Of a DNA stretch of 64,000 bases, positions 7,456 to 16,392 are shown piece after piece; position 1 is the first letter of the stretch, and every line of letters starts with the position of its first letter. A program made the position numbers and the translations under genes. The notes under the pieces are model-generated. The model was not told the DNA's origin. It ran no database searches and saw only the letters and a list, made by a program, of their open reading frames with translations. The DNA comes from Micromonospora cremea (GTDB taxonomy: Bacteria > Actinomycetota > Actinomycetes > Mycobacteriales > Micromonosporaceae): contig NZ_FSQT01000001.1 of NCBI RefSeq assembly GCF_900143515.1, positions 992,001 to 1,056,000 of the forward strand, given 5' to 3'.

Positions 7456-9030
7456 ATGCCCATTGCAATTCCCCGTCCCCTGACGCCGGCGCCGAGGCGC
7501 CGGCTGATGCTCTCGCTGCTCGCCGCCATCACCGTCGCGGCCGCAACCGTCGCCGCCCCCGCGGCGTCGGCCGCGCCACCCGCGCCCCTGGGGCCAACCG
7601 TCACCCGCACCGACGAGCCGCCGACCGGCTACGCGGTCACCTTCAGGTACCGGGCGCCCGAGGACGTCCAGCAGGTCCACATCTACGGCGACTGGTTCTA
7701 CTCCCGGCCGGAGAACATCCCGTGCCAGGACTGCGGCGACGCCCGCCCACCCGCCGAGTGGCAGCCCGGCGACGTCGCGGCCACGCCGTGGCACATCCAG
7801 CCCATGCAGAAGGGCTCCGACGGGGTGTGGACGTTCACCACACCACTGCCCGCGGGCACCTTCCGCTACGCGTTCACCCATGACTGCACCAACGAGCTCG
7901 CCACCGGCTGCGCGCTGCACGACGACCCCGCGAACCCGTGGCAGATCCAGCCGCAGTACCCAGGAGCACCCGGCGCTGTGCGCAGCACGATCTACGTCCC
8001 GACCAGCAAGAAGTTCCCGACGTACGACACCGGCTACCAGGCGCCGGTCACCAAGATTGGCCGGTTGGAGTCCCGGCGGTACACCTCGCCGCTGTCGACC
8101 AACCCGCCGGGAGTGCACGACATCGTCGTCTACCTGCCGCACGGCTATGACCCCAACCGGGTCAAGCCGTACCCGACCCTCTACCTGAGCCACGGCGGTG
8201 GTGACCACTCGACCGCCTGGACGATGCAGGGCGTGGCCCACCTCATCCTGGAGAACGCGATCAAGGACCGTGCCGTGGAGCCGATGGTGATCGTGTCCAC
8301 CGACTTCAACGGCCTTCCCGGCGGCAACGAGGGCTACGTCAACGAACTGCGGAACAACATCTTCCCGTTCGTCGAGCAGAACTACCACGTCTCCAACCGA
8401 CCGCAGGACCGCGCGTTTGCCGGCTTCTCTGCCGGTGGCAGCCGGGCATACACCCTCATGTACAACCACACCGACCTGTTCGGCTACCACGCCGCTTGGA
8501 GCGCAGGCGGACCGACTGCCACCCAGGCGCAGATCGACCGCATGAAGGCGGTGGCCGGCGGCATCATGATCGGAACCGGCCTCCAGGACCGCCTGGGCAA
8601 CATCGCCGAGAACTCGCAGCGCAACGCCGCCGCCCTGCGGGCCGCCGGCGTCGATCTGGACGAGTACAACGTGCCCGGTGTGCACACCTGGCACGTCTGG
8701 CGCCCCCTACTGAACCACTACCTGCGCGCCCTGACGTTCCGCGCCACCACGACCGGCCTCGACGTCACGACGGCACCCGCGGGCGCCTCGCACAACACCA
8801 AGGTCACCGCCACCGCGACGGTTGGTGCCGTCAGCACCAGCACCTCGGCCCCCTCCGGCAGGGTCGACTTCTACGCGGGCGACACGCACCTCGGGTCCGC
8901 CCCGGTGCACAACGGCGTCGCCCGGCTGAAGAAGACCGTCCATGCCGACCTGGACGCTCCGGTGGTCGCCTACTACCAGGGCGACAAACTCTTCAACGGT
9001 TCCCAGAGCGCACCGGTCGACGCCCGGTAG
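7456..9030 (+). CDS. Secreted alpha/beta-hydrolase esterase (Fes/feruloyl-esterase-like) with flanking beta-sandwich domains
   Basis: A 524-residue secreted esterase. A GAGGGAGCAGG ribosome site precedes the ATG. Residues 1-35 form a signal peptide with a run of Ala ending near ASAAP. Next comes a beta-sandwich of the type found before enterochelin-esterase-like domains (about 45-200). The alpha/beta hydrolase domain (PF00756-like, about 205-430) carries nucleophile Ser325 in GFSAGGS, with a likely catalytic His near GVHTWHVW. A C-terminal Ig-like repeat domain (about 435-524) resembles Big_3. It likely removes acyl groups from plant polysaccharides outside the cell, which fits the adjacent sugar importer and the GH51 remnant. 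The upstream LacI operator suggests sugar control. The precise ester substrate is not readable. Confidence 0.82.
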   Translation: MPIAIPRPLTPAPRRRLMLSLLAAITVAAATVAAPAASAAPPAPLGPTVTRTDEPPTGYAVTFRYRAPEDVQQVHIYGDWFYSRPENIPCQDCGDARPPAEWQPGDVAATPWHIQPMQKGSDGVWTFTTPLPAGTFRYAFTHDCTNELATGCALHDDPANPWQIQPQYPGAPGAVRSTIYVPTSKKFPTYDTGYQAPVTKIGRLESRRYTSPLSTNPPGVHDIVVYLPHGYDPNRVKPYPTLYLSHGGGDHSTAWTMQGVAHLILENAIKDRAVEPMVIVSTDFNGLPGGNEGYVNELRNNIFPFVEQNYHVSNRPQDRAFAGFSAGGSRAYTLMYNHTDLFGYHAAWSAGGPTATQAQIDRMKAVAGGIMIGTGLQDRLGNIAENSQRNAAALRAAGVDLDEYNVPGVHTWHVWRPLLNHYLRALTFRATTTGLDVTTAPAGASHNTKVTATATVGAVSTSTSAPSGRVDFYAGDTHLGSAPVHNGVARLKKTVHADLDAPVVAYYQGDKLFNGSQSAPVDAR

Positions 9031-9066
9031 AGCCCGGCCCGACGCCTTTCCAGGTGCGGTGGGAAA

Positions 9067-9114
9067 GCCCCGGCCGCTCACCCCTGGTGACAGCCAGGAG
9101 TGAGCGGCCGGGGC
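9067..9114 (+). terminator. Strong hairpin terminator after the esterase gene
   Basis: A 14-bp perfect GC-rich stem (9067-9080 with 9101-9114) is extended by six more pairs around one mismatch to a 6-base loop at 9088-9093. It lies 37 bases after the esterase stop and before the opposing GH51 remnant, so it can serve both strands. There is no U-run, as is usual in actinomycetes. Confidence 0.8.
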
Positions 9115-9188
9115 GCGCCCGCCGTCGCACAGCGCGGCGCGGCGACGAGCGCGCGTTACACCGCCGGCCGATGGTTCGTGTCAGCCGC

Positions 9189-9955
9189 TCACGGGGTCGC
9201 CTCCGTGGTCCTCATCCGCAGCATGGTCCAGGACGCGGGTGGAAGCGTCAGCCGGACGCCGGCGCCGACGCGGTGCGCGGTGCCGTTGGGGTGCGGCGCG
9301 GCGTGGTCCGGGCCGTCTGGCGTGTTCCTGGCGTCGAGGTCGGTGCCGCCGACCGTGACGCACTCGATGATTCCCGTCAACTGGGCGCCGCTGAGGTCGA
9401 GGGTCACCTCGGCAGGGGTGGCGGTGACGCGGTTGACGAGGAACACGGTCATCTCGCCGGTGCCGTCGTCCCAGGTGGAGACCGCGTCGACCTCACCGTA
9501 GCGGTCGGTGGTCGTCGTGCTGCTGTCACGGAGGCACGCTTCCCCGGGCGTGCCGGGCGGTGCGGGCGAAGGGGTGGAAGATGGTCTGGCGCCAGGCCGT
9601 GCCCCCCGGTTCGGTCATGATCGGTGCGATGACGTTGACCAGTTGCGCCTGGCATGCCGCGGTCACCCGGTCACTGTGCCGGAGCAGGCTGATGAGCAGG
9701 CCGCCGACGACGACGGCGTCGGCCACGCTGTAGTGATCCTCCAGCAGTGGCGGTGCGACCGGCCAGTCCTCGCCGCTCGGCGGCGTGGACGGGGCGGCGG
9801 ACTGGTACCAGACGAACGCGATCATGATCTTCTTCGTCGACCTGCGGATCGCCCCGACGGAATCGGCGATCGCGGTGACGGAGCCGATGTACCTGTCCAT
9901 GTCCTCCGCGGAGGCGAGGAAGCTGGGCAGGTCGTCGTCGACCGGCTGGTGGTAG
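9189..9955 (-). pseudogene. Decayed GH51 alpha-L-arabinofuranosidase (C-terminal remnant)
   Basis: Read on the minus strand from about 9955, this encodes the C-terminal half of a GH51 arabinofuranosidase: segments like DLPSFLASAEDMDRYI, LEDHYSVADAVVVGGLLI, LVNVIAPIMTEPGG and RQTIFHPFA, then RYGEVDAVSTWDDG and FLVNRVTATPAEVTLDLSG. Three lesions are visible. The gene is cut off at about 9955. Twelve bases are missing where the family has FDEWNVWYQ (here IAFVWYQS), which removes the nucleophile glutamate in frame. A frameshift lies near 9530. No product could be active. It indicates that arabinan side-chain cleavage once belonged to this block. Confidence 0.82.
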
Positions 9956-10130
9956 GCTCCTCGCCGCGCTGCTCGTCGGCCTGCGGATCGCGGCCCGTCA
10001 CCGCCGGCGGAGGCTGGCCGGGCTGCTCGCCCGCGCCCGGGAGGAGGGCCGGCAGGAGATCAAGGAGACCGTGCTCGTCGGGGACGCATCCCCGCACGGT
10101 GTATCCGGCCCGGACGACGCTCACCGGTAA
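9951..10130 (+). pseudogene. C-terminal fragment of an unidentified membrane protein
   Basis: An open frame beginning abruptly where the GH51 remnant stops reads LLAALLVGLRIAARHRRRRL, a hydrophobic segment followed by a basic stretch, then AREEGRQEIKETVLVGDAS and a TAA at 10128-10130. It looks like the tail of a membrane protein whose front was lost at the same junction. The family was not recognised. Its position between two other broken genes supports a rearrangement scar rather than a functional gene. Confidence 0.35.
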
Positions 10131-10179
10131 CCCACGACGTGGTGCGGGGCACCTCGGGGCCGAACGACGCGTGGTAGTC

Positions 10180-10330
10180 CGGCAGAGGATGATCGTGTCG
10201 TGAAAGGCCGGGTCGTGCTCGTGGTCGTCGACGAGTTCGTCCATCCGGTCCACCAGAGCGCGCAGCCGGTCAATGGTCTCCGCGTCGGCGAGGCGGGCGG
10301 CGACGTTCGCCATGTCGGCATCGTGTGCGG
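10180..10330 (-). pseudogene. Fragment resembling a GntR-family FCD ligand domain
   Basis: On the minus strand, about 45 residues read MANVAARLADAETIDRLRAL, then VDRMDELVDDHEHDPAFHDT and II. This matches the helical FCD domain of FadR-type regulators, including the Asp and Phe-His of the D..FH..I metal-site motif. The frame breaks right after that point and no helix-turn-helix is found upstream, so the regulator is truncated at both ends. The stretch from 10331 to 10611 holds nothing else recognisable except the start region of the LacI gene. The identification rests on motif memory only. Confidence 0.4.
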
Positions 10331-10611
10331 TCCCCACGAGGCGCCTGGTCGGTGCGGCGGGCAACGGTGCCCTTCCGTCCGCGTTGACGAACCAAGGGAC
10401 GCGAACGGCCAACGCGTCGCTATCTCGGGCTGCAACGGGGAGCGGCGGCTCGGCTGCGCCATGGCCAGCGACGCAACTGACGTAGACTGTCGACGATCCA
10501 GCATTGCCACCTGGCAGACACCGACGTGCGGCCACGAGAGCGAGTTTCCGCCTCCAGGCCGCTCCAGGCGACGTCGACGGGCCGTGTGGCAGCCGGGAAA
10601 GTGAGGTGGCC

Positions 10612-11616
10612 GTGCGCAGTCCCGCGATGACCGACGTTGCTCGCCACGCTGGCGTCTCCCACCAGACGGTGTCGCGGGTGCTCAACGGACATCCCAACGT
10701 GCGCGAGCATACTCGGCTGCGGGTCCAGGCGGCGATCGCCGAGCTGGGTTACCGGCCCAACCGTGCCGCCCGCGCGCTGGTCACCGGCCGATCGCAGGTG
10801 ATCGGTGTGGTCGCACAGAACACCACCCTCTACGGTCCGGCGTCACTGCTGGCCGCCCTCGAGCAAGCGGCCGCCGAGGCGGGTTTCGCGGTCAGCATCG
10901 GCAGCGTGAGCAACCTGGACCACCGGTCGATCTCCGCGGTGGTGGAGCGGCACCTGGCGCACCGGGTCGCCGGCGTCGTGGTGATCGCGCCGGTCGAGTC
11001 GGCGGGGGAGGCCCTCGAACGGCTACCCCAGGACGTTCCGCTGGTGACCGTCGACGGCGATCCGCGGCGACCGATTCCCCTGGTGACGGTCGACCAGGTC
11101 TCCGGCGCCCGAGCGGCCACCCAGCACCTTCTCGACGCCGGGCACTCGACAGTCTGGCATGTGTCCGGCCCCCCGGGCTGGTTCGACAGCGCCGGCCGCA
11201 TCAGAGGGTGGCAGGAGGCGCTGGTGTCGGCGGGCGTGGAGCTGCCACCTCTGATTCAGGCGGACTGGTCGTCAGCAGCTGGGTACCGCTGCGGGCAGAT
11301 GCTGGCTCGGATGCCGGAGGTAACCGCGGTCTTCACCGCCAACGACCACTTGGCGCTCGGCGTCCTGCGGGCGCTGCACGAACACGGTCGCCGAGTGCCG
11401 GACGACATCAGCGTGGTGGGCTTCGACGACGTGCCGGAGGCGGCGTACTTCATTCCGCCGCTGACCACCGTGCGGCCCGACTTCGCTGCCGTGGCCCGGG
11501 CGAGTCTCGACATGCTGCTGGCCCAGATTGAGACGGACATCGCCGGCCCGCTGCGGCAGACCATCGCACCGACCCTGGTAGCCCGGCGCAGCGTTGGGGC
11601 ACCACACCGCCGCTGA
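10612..11616 (+). CDS. LacI-family transcriptional regulator
   Basis: A 334-residue LacI/GalR regulator. The N-terminal helix-turn-helix reads MTDVARHAGVSHQTVSRVLN with the hinge sequence GYRPNRAARALVTGR; the rest is a periplasmic-binding-protein-like sugar-sensing domain (IGVVAQNTTL, RIRGWQEAL, AVFTANDHLALGVL, ISVVGFDDVPEA). GTG at 10612 is preferred because AAAGTGAGG lies about 5 bases upstream; GTG 10606 and ATG 10627 are in-frame alternatives. It probably responds to a sugar or sugar phosphate. The operator-like 14-mer at 7342-7355 upstream of the secreted esterase is the best candidate target in the window, and the operon starting at 114 is a second possibility. Confidence 0.9.
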   Translation: MRSPAMTDVARHAGVSHQTVSRVLNGHPNVREHTRLRVQAAIAELGYRPNRAARALVTGRSQVIGVVAQNTTLYGPASLLAALEQAAAEAGFAVSIGSVSNLDHRSISAVVERHLAHRVAGVVVIAPVESAGEALERLPQDVPLVTVDGDPRRPIPLVTVDQVSGARAATQHLLDAGHSTVWHVSGPPGWFDSAGRIRGWQEALVSAGVELPPLIQADWSSAAGYRCGQMLARMPEVTAVFTANDHLALGVLRALHEHGRRVPDDISVVGFDDVPEAAYFIPPLTTVRPDFAAVARASLDMLLAQIETDIAGPLRQTIAPTLVARRSVGAPHRR

Positions 11617-11970
11617 TCCGCCCGATCGGGGTGCGGCTCCACCAGGCTGCGGCCATCCCTATTTGGCGCCGCGTGGTCAAGGGCGTCACGTGTCATGCTG
11701 TCGTCTTCCTGCCAGTGGATCAGTCCGGGCCGGGTGTCGATGCGCCACGCGCCCGCCCTGTCGCACGTCAGCGCCGATGGTGCGGATCTGGCGTGGATCT
11801 TCGGCGACCAGATCGCGTAGAAGGCGTCGGACCTGCCCGCTGACTGTCGCTGCCGCGGGGTCGGCGGCAGGACCGACCGGGACGAGGGGCCGTGGCCAGA
11901 TCTGGTCGTCGAATTGCAACCCCTTCGGCGGCCGACTCGTTGGTGCGACGAGGGCGGACGGAGGCAGACG
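11617..11970. other. Intergenic stretch without a recognised gene
   Basis: These 354 bases follow the LacI stop and precede the LtrA gene. No open frame on either strand looked like a known family, although frames on both strands stay open for 50-70 codons, as is common in GC-rich DNA. A GGACGGAGG ribosome site for the next gene lies at about 11956-11964. Confidence 0.5.
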
Positions 11971-13203
11971 ATGGCGGGACGCGGTGCCGAACTGCTGCGC
12001 CCTCCCACGAGTTCGGGCCGTGCCACGTTCCTGGAGCTCTTCTTCGACCTGGCCTTCGTCGTCGCCCTCACCCGGGTCACGCAACGATTCGCCGACCTGA
12101 GCGATGACACTGGCTGGGCGCTCGTCGAAGGGTTCGGTCGTACCCTGCTGCTCTTCTTGGCGCTCTGGCTGATCTGGTCGCACACCACCTGGATCACCAG
12201 TCGCTACGAACCGGAGCGGGCGATCATCCAGGCCGTCGTGGTCGGCACCATGTTCGCCGGCCTGGTTATGGCGGTGACGCTGCCACGCGCAATGGAGGAG
12301 CGAGCGCTGCCGTTCACGGCCGCATACCTGATGGTGATGGTGGTGCGGCCGCTGGTGGTCGCCGCCGCGCTGCGTGGCCATCCACGACGGCTGGTGCCGT
12401 TCCGGCTTGCCGCATGGGCTGCGGCGAGCGCGCCGCTCTGGCTGGCCGGCGCGTTGGGCCCGGACCGACTTCGCCTGCCGCTGTGGGCTGCCGCCCTCGC
12501 TGTCGACTACCTCGCCTGGGCCCTGGGCTGGCCGCTGCCGCGGGTCGGGGCCTCAGCGGTGGGCCGCTGGCGGATCGCTGGGACGCATCTTGCCGACCGG
12601 CACCAGCAGATGTTTCTCATCGCACTCGGTGAGTCGATTCTGGTCATCGGCACCGTCTTCAGCGGCACGGACTACTCCGCGGAGCGGGCAGCCGCCTTCG
12701 GGGTCGCGTTCGCCACCAGCACACTGCTCTGGCGGATCTACTTCCACCGCGCCGGTCTGCTGCTGACCGAGGCGTTGGGTCGCGCGGGTATGCCCGGCCG
12801 GCTGGGCACCGCGTCGGAACGGACGCATTTGCTGATCGTGCTCAGCGTGCTCGTCACCTCGGTTGGCTACGAACTGGTGATCGATGATCCGTTCGGGCCG
12901 CCGCGGCCCAGTTGGCTTCTGTTCGTGGTGGGCGGTCCGGTGCTCTTCCTCGTCACCCGCATGTTGCTGGAGTACGAGATCTTCGGCCGGGTTTCCCGAT
13001 CCCCGATGATCGGCTTGGTGGCCGTGCTGCTGTTCACGTCGGCGTTGACCCGCTGGGCGCCGATGGTCGGGCTGAGCGTGGTGGCCGGAGTGCTGGCCCT
13101 GGTCGCGCTACTCGATGCGCTGCGGACCCGGGGACGGCCGCTGGGGGTCTCCGCCTCGCCGATCGGGCGGGAGGCATCCGGCGATCGCGACTCCGAGGCG
13201 TGA
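11971..13203 (+). CDS. Low temperature requirement protein A (LtrA) family membrane protein
   Basis: A 410-residue multi-pass membrane protein of the LtrA family. The diagnostic N-terminal block RATFLELFFDLAFVVAL precedes about ten hydrophobic segments, and the family signature HLADRHQQMFLIALGESIL appears near residue 205. LtrA was named from a Listeria cold-growth mutant; its biochemical activity is not established. ATG 11971 has a GGACGGAGG ribosome site about 6 bases upstream; a longer frame exists but lacks one. The gene stands alone, with a 180-base gap before the oppositely oriented TetR gene. Confidence 0.85.
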   Translation: MAGRGAELLRPPTSSGRATFLELFFDLAFVVALTRVTQRFADLSDDTGWALVEGFGRTLLLFLALWLIWSHTTWITSRYEPERAIIQAVVVGTMFAGLVMAVTLPRAMEERALPFTAAYLMVMVVRPLVVAAALRGHPRRLVPFRLAAWAAASAPLWLAGALGPDRLRLPLWAAALAVDYLAWALGWPLPRVGASAVGRWRIAGTHLADRHQQMFLIALGESILVIGTVFSGTDYSAERAAAFGVAFATSTLLWRIYFHRAGLLLTEALGRAGMPGRLGTASERTHLLIVLSVLVTSVGYELVIDDPFGPPRPSWLLFVVGGPVLFLVTRMLLEYEIFGRVSRSPMIGLVAVLLFTSALTRWAPMVGLSVVAGVLALVALLDALRTRGRPLGVSASPIGREASGDRDSEA

Positions 13204-13387
13204 CCGCGCACGGCCGTGCACAGCGACCAGCCCGGACAACCCGCACCGGCTGACGCGCGAGGCATCGATGGTCCTGTCACTTCCAGGCACTTGCCGGTAG
13301 GCGATCATCTGACCGGTGCTCGGCGGCGGGAGGGTCGAGTACGCGAGCGCCCCCGCCCAGGCGAGATCCGACAAGGCTGTTGTCGTA

Positions 13388-13996
13388 CTAGCGGGCGGAT
13401 TCGGTCGACTGGCGCTCGGTGTTGATCCGGAGAAGTCCTTCGATCCCGCGGAGGAAGGTCTCGGACACCAACGCGGGGTTGAAGAGGCATCCGGCTGCCA
13501 TGGCGCCGTCGCGGAGCATGACGAAGTGGCGCGCGGCGGGATCCGCCGTTTCCTCGTGGACCTGCGCCATCAGCATGGTGAGCGTGTCCAGGAACCATTG
13601 CCGGTGGGCGATGATTTCCTGGTGCACGGGATGGTCGGTGTCGGGATACTCGGCTGCGGCGTTCAGAAAGGCGCATCCGCGGAACCCGGGGGACTGGACG
13701 TTCTGAGCGATGGAGCCAGCAATGGCCAGAAGGGAGTCGACCGGCGATGGGCTGGTGGCAATGGCCGCGTCGACCGCGCCGCGATCCATCTGATGCACCT
13801 CACGCAGGTACGCGAGAATCAGGTCATCTTTGCTGGGGAAGTGCCGGTAAAAGGTGGCCCGGGTCACTTTTGCCTCGGCGATGATCCGGTCAACGCCGAC
13901 GGAGTGGATGCCCTCCGCGTAGAAGATCTTGGTTGCCGTGGTGAGGAGCCGGAGCCGCGCCTCAGAGGGCCGGGTGTCGGGTTCGCCACGCGTCAT
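13388..13996 (-). CDS. TetR-family transcriptional regulator
   Basis: A 202-residue TetR-type repressor. The N-terminal helix-turn-helix occupies about residues 15-60 (TKIFYAEGIHSVGVDRIIAE, then KVTRATFYRHFPSKDDL); the helical C-terminal ligand domain contains PGFRGCAFLNAAAEY, typical of the branch whose members often respond to electrophiles or small aromatics. It is divergent from the DUF308/disulfide-reductase operon, and the shared 200-base region holds three copies of a GAACGTTC-centred site, one upstream of each start and one overlapping the -35. That arrangement indicates autorepression together with repression of the divergent operon. The inducer is unknown. Confidence 0.9.
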   Translation of the reverse strand: MTRGEPDTRPSEARLRLLTTATKIFYAEGIHSVGVDRIIAEAKVTRATFYRHFPSKDDLILAYLREVHQMDRGAVDAAIATSPSPVDSLLAIAGSIAQNVQSPGFRGCAFLNAAAEYPDTDHPVHQEIIAHRQWFLDTLTMLMAQVHEETADPAARHFVMLRDGAMAAGCLFNPALVSETFLRGIEGLLRINTERQSTESAR

Positions 13997-14014
13997 CCGA
14001 CCATCTTAGCGAAT

Positions 14015-14172
14015 AGAACGTTCGGTCTGAGATGCGCGAGCAGCCACAGGCTCGACAGCCCGGGGCGCGCGAACCGTCGCTGTGCACTTCGCGCTCCCTG
14101 ACAGATAGAACGTTCGGTCTTGACAACGTACGTGGGGGGTTGCCATGCTCTACGTGACAGAACGTTCGATCT
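14015..14172. promoter_or_regulatory. Three TetR-type operators between divergent genes
   Basis: The 14-mer AGAACGTTCGGTCT occurs at 14015-14028 and 14107-14120, and AGAACGTTCGATCT at 14159-14172, each built on the palindrome GAACGTTC. The first lies 18 bases before the TetR start codon. The second abuts a TTGACA -35 (14120-14125) reading toward the DUF308 gene, and the third lies downstream of that promoter. Binding by the adjacent TetR protein is inferred from position and repetition. Confidence 0.75.
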
Positions 14173-14199
14173 CTCGGCGCCTCCACTGAAAGGGCCACC

Positions 14200-14760
14200 G
14201 TGACCACCCTTGCTGCTTCGCGCGGTATCTCCCAGACCGCTTCCGCACTGCGGCGGCTGTACTTCACCCGCTTCGCGTTCGCCATCGTGTGGGCACTCGT
14301 GACGATCGCGACCGCCAAGGAGATCGGCCCGCTCACGGTGGTGCTCTTCGTGCTCTACCCCCTGTTCGACGTGGGCGCCGCCATCTACGACCTCCGCTCG
14401 TCGCGGACCACCGGCTCGCCGGCCCTGCTGTACGTGAACATCGCGGTCAGCCTGATCACCGCCGTCGGCGTGGGCCTCGCCGGCGCGTCCGGCATTCCGG
14501 CGGTGCTGCGGGTGTGGGGTGCCTGGGCGATCGTGGCCGGGCTGGTCCAGCTGATCGTTGGTGTCACTCGTCGCACGATGGGCGGCCAGTGGCCGATGAT
14601 CATTAGCGGAGGCATCTCAGTGCTGGCCGGTGGGTCCTTCATCGCCGCTGCTTCCGCGGACAACCCGTCGCTGACCAACGCGGCTGGCTACGCCATCCCC
14701 GGCGCCATCTTCTTCCTCATCGCCGCCTTCCGCCTCGGCCGCAGCGCCAAGGGCAACTGA
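14200..14760 (+). CDS. DUF308/HdeD-like small membrane protein
   Basis: A 186-residue membrane protein with about six hydrophobic helices (ALVTIATAKEIGPLTVVLFV, ALLYVNIAVSLITAVGVGLA, then SGGISVLAGGSFIAAASA and AIPGAIFFLIAAFRLG). Such proteins are grouped in DUF308, which includes HdeD of E. coli; their mechanism is unclear. Translation starts at GTG 14200, preceded by AAAGGG. The next gene begins two bases after its stop, so both are co-transcribed from the promoter embedded in TetR operators. Regulation by the divergent TetR protein, perhaps in a stress or toxicant response, is inferred. Confidence 0.75.
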   Translation: MTTLAASRGISQTASALRRLYFTRFAFAIVWALVTIATAKEIGPLTVVLFVLYPLFDVGAAIYDLRSSRTTGSPALLYVNIAVSLITAVGVGLAGASGIPAVLRVWGAWAIVAGLVQLIVGVTRRTMGGQWPMIISGGISVLAGGSFIAAASADNPSLTNAAGYAIPGAIFFLIAAFRLGRSAKGN

Positions 14761-14761
14761 C

Positions 14762-16183
14762 GTGACCGCCATTGAGTACGACGTCGTCGTGATCGGCGCG
14801 GGTCCGGTCGGGGAGAACGTCGCCGACCGGGTCGTGCAAGGCGGCCTGACCGCCGCCCTTGTCGAGCGGGAGTTGGTCGGCGGGGAGTGCTCGTACTGGG
14901 CCTGTATGCCGACCAAGGCGTTGCTGCGCAGCGCGTCCGCGTTGCGGGCGGCTCGCCAACTGCCGGGTGCGCGGGAGGCGGTGACGGGTGACCTGGACGT
15001 GGCGGCGGTGCTCGGACGCCGGGACTCCTTCGCGTCGCATTGGAAGGACGACGGGCAGGTGTCCTGGCTCGAGTCGGCTGGGATCGCGCTGCACCGTGGT
15101 CAGGGGCGGATCCGTTCGACCCGGGTCGTCGAGGTGACCGGCGTCGACGGTGTCACGGTCACGCTGACCGCGCGGCACGCGGTGGTCGTCGCGACCGGAA
15201 GCAGCGCTCTGCTGCCGGATATCCCGGGTCTGCGGGAGGCGGCGCCGTGGTCCAGCCGCGAGGCCGCCTCGGCGGGGTCGGTTCCCCGCCGGCTCGCCAT
15301 CATCGGCGGTGGCGTGGTGGCCGCCGAGATGGCGACCGCGTTCGCCGCTCTGGGGTCTTCGGTGACGGTGCTGGCCCGTGACGGTGTGCTGCCGTCGATG
15401 GAGCCGTTCGCCGGTGAGTTGGTCACGAAGTCGTTGCGCGAGACCGGTGTGTCGGTACGGATCGACGCGGAGGCCGGTTCGGTCAACCGCGACGACAGCG
15501 GAACCGTCCACATCGGGACCACCGACGGCGATCGGGTGGCGGCCGACGAGGTACTGGTGGCGATCGGCCGTACGCCGAACACTCAGGACCTCGGACTGGA
15601 GAGCATCGGACTGGCGCCGGGCGCCTGGCTGGCGGTCGACGACACTTTGCGCGTCGTCGGTGGCGAGGGGTGGCTGTACGCCGCGGGTGACGTGAACCGG
15701 CGGGCGCTGCTGACCCATCAGGGCAAGTATCAGGCGCGTGCGGTGGGTGACGTGATCGTGGCCAGGGCGAAGGGTGACAAGGTCGAGGACGGCCGGTGGG
15801 GCCGACACGCGGCCACGGCCGATGAGCGTGCGGTACCGCAGGTGGTCTTCACCGACCCGGAGATCGCGTCGGTGGGGCTGACCGCGGCCGCGGCCGCGGC
15901 GGCCGGACCGCGGATCCGGGTCGTGGACTACGACCTGGGCGCCGTTGCCGGATCTTCCCTGCACGCCGATGGCTACAAGGGACACGCCCGCATGGTCGTC
16001 GACGAGGACCGGAAGGTGATCGTCGGCTTCACCCTCGCCGGCCCGGACGTCGCGGAACTGATCCACGCCGCGACGATCGCCATCGTCGGCGAGGTCCCGC
16101 TGGACCGACTGTGGCACGCGGTTCCGGCATACCCGACCGTCAGCGAGGTCTGGCTGCGGCTGCTGGAGACGTACGGCCGCTGA
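14762..16183 (+). CDS. FAD-dependent pyridine nucleotide-disulfide oxidoreductase
   Basis: A 473-residue flavoprotein of the dihydrolipoamide dehydrogenase/mercuric reductase class. The FAD motif VVVIGAGPVGENVA opens the protein, the redox-active disulfide is Cys43-x4-Cys48 (GECSYWACMPTKALLRS), the NAD(P)H site reads IIGGGVVAAEMATAFAALG, and the GD motif is LYAAGDVN; the dimerisation domain includes VVFTDPEIASVG. No N-terminal metal-binding domain and no C-terminal Cys pair is present, so a true mercuric reductase is unlikely. It may reduce a thiol, quinone or electrophile. It is translationally linked to the DUF308 gene and controlled by the TetR operators. Confidence 0.88.
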   Translation: MTAIEYDVVVIGAGPVGENVADRVVQGGLTAALVERELVGGECSYWACMPTKALLRSASALRAARQLPGAREAVTGDLDVAAVLGRRDSFASHWKDDGQVSWLESAGIALHRGQGRIRSTRVVEVTGVDGVTVTLTARHAVVVATGSSALLPDIPGLREAAPWSSREAASAGSVPRRLAIIGGGVVAAEMATAFAALGSSVTVLARDGVLPSMEPFAGELVTKSLRETGVSVRIDAEAGSVNRDDSGTVHIGTTDGDRVAADEVLVAIGRTPNTQDLGLESIGLAPGAWLAVDDTLRVVGGEGWLYAAGDVNRRALLTHQGKYQARAVGDVIVARAKGDKVEDGRWGRHAATADERAVPQVVFTDPEIASVGLTAAAAAAAGPRIRVVDYDLGAVAGSSLHADGYKGHARMVVDEDRKVIVGFTLAGPDVAELIHAATIAIVGEVPLDRLWHAVPAYPTVSEVWLRLLETYGR

Positions 16184-16197
16184 CGGCGAACCGAGTG

Positions 16198-16228
16198 CTC
16201 GTCCCGTCGCGGTTAGCGCCGGGACGAG
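16198..16228 (+). terminator. Hairpin after the disulfide oxidoreductase gene
   Basis: CTCGTCCC (16198-16205) pairs with GGGACGAG (16221-16228) across a 15-base loop, starting 15 bases after the stop codon. It is a plausible terminator of the TetR-controlled operon. Confidence 0.6.
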
Positions 16229-16392
16229 GCCTGCCGTCCGCTCCGCGTGTCCCTGGGCAGGGCCTTCAAAAGCTCACAGCCGCCGCGGGCCAGGGACATC
16301 GACTGGCTGGTGTCGGTCGAAGACCTGGGCCTGCTGAGCGGTCGATCGGCAAATGTGTAGAGCTCTGTTGCGCGTGTCGGGACACTGCGTCG

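Noticed and set aside
14762..16183. Mercuric reductase
   Set aside because: It lacks the heavy-metal-binding N-terminal domain and the C-terminal Cys-Cys pair, and no mer genes are nearby.
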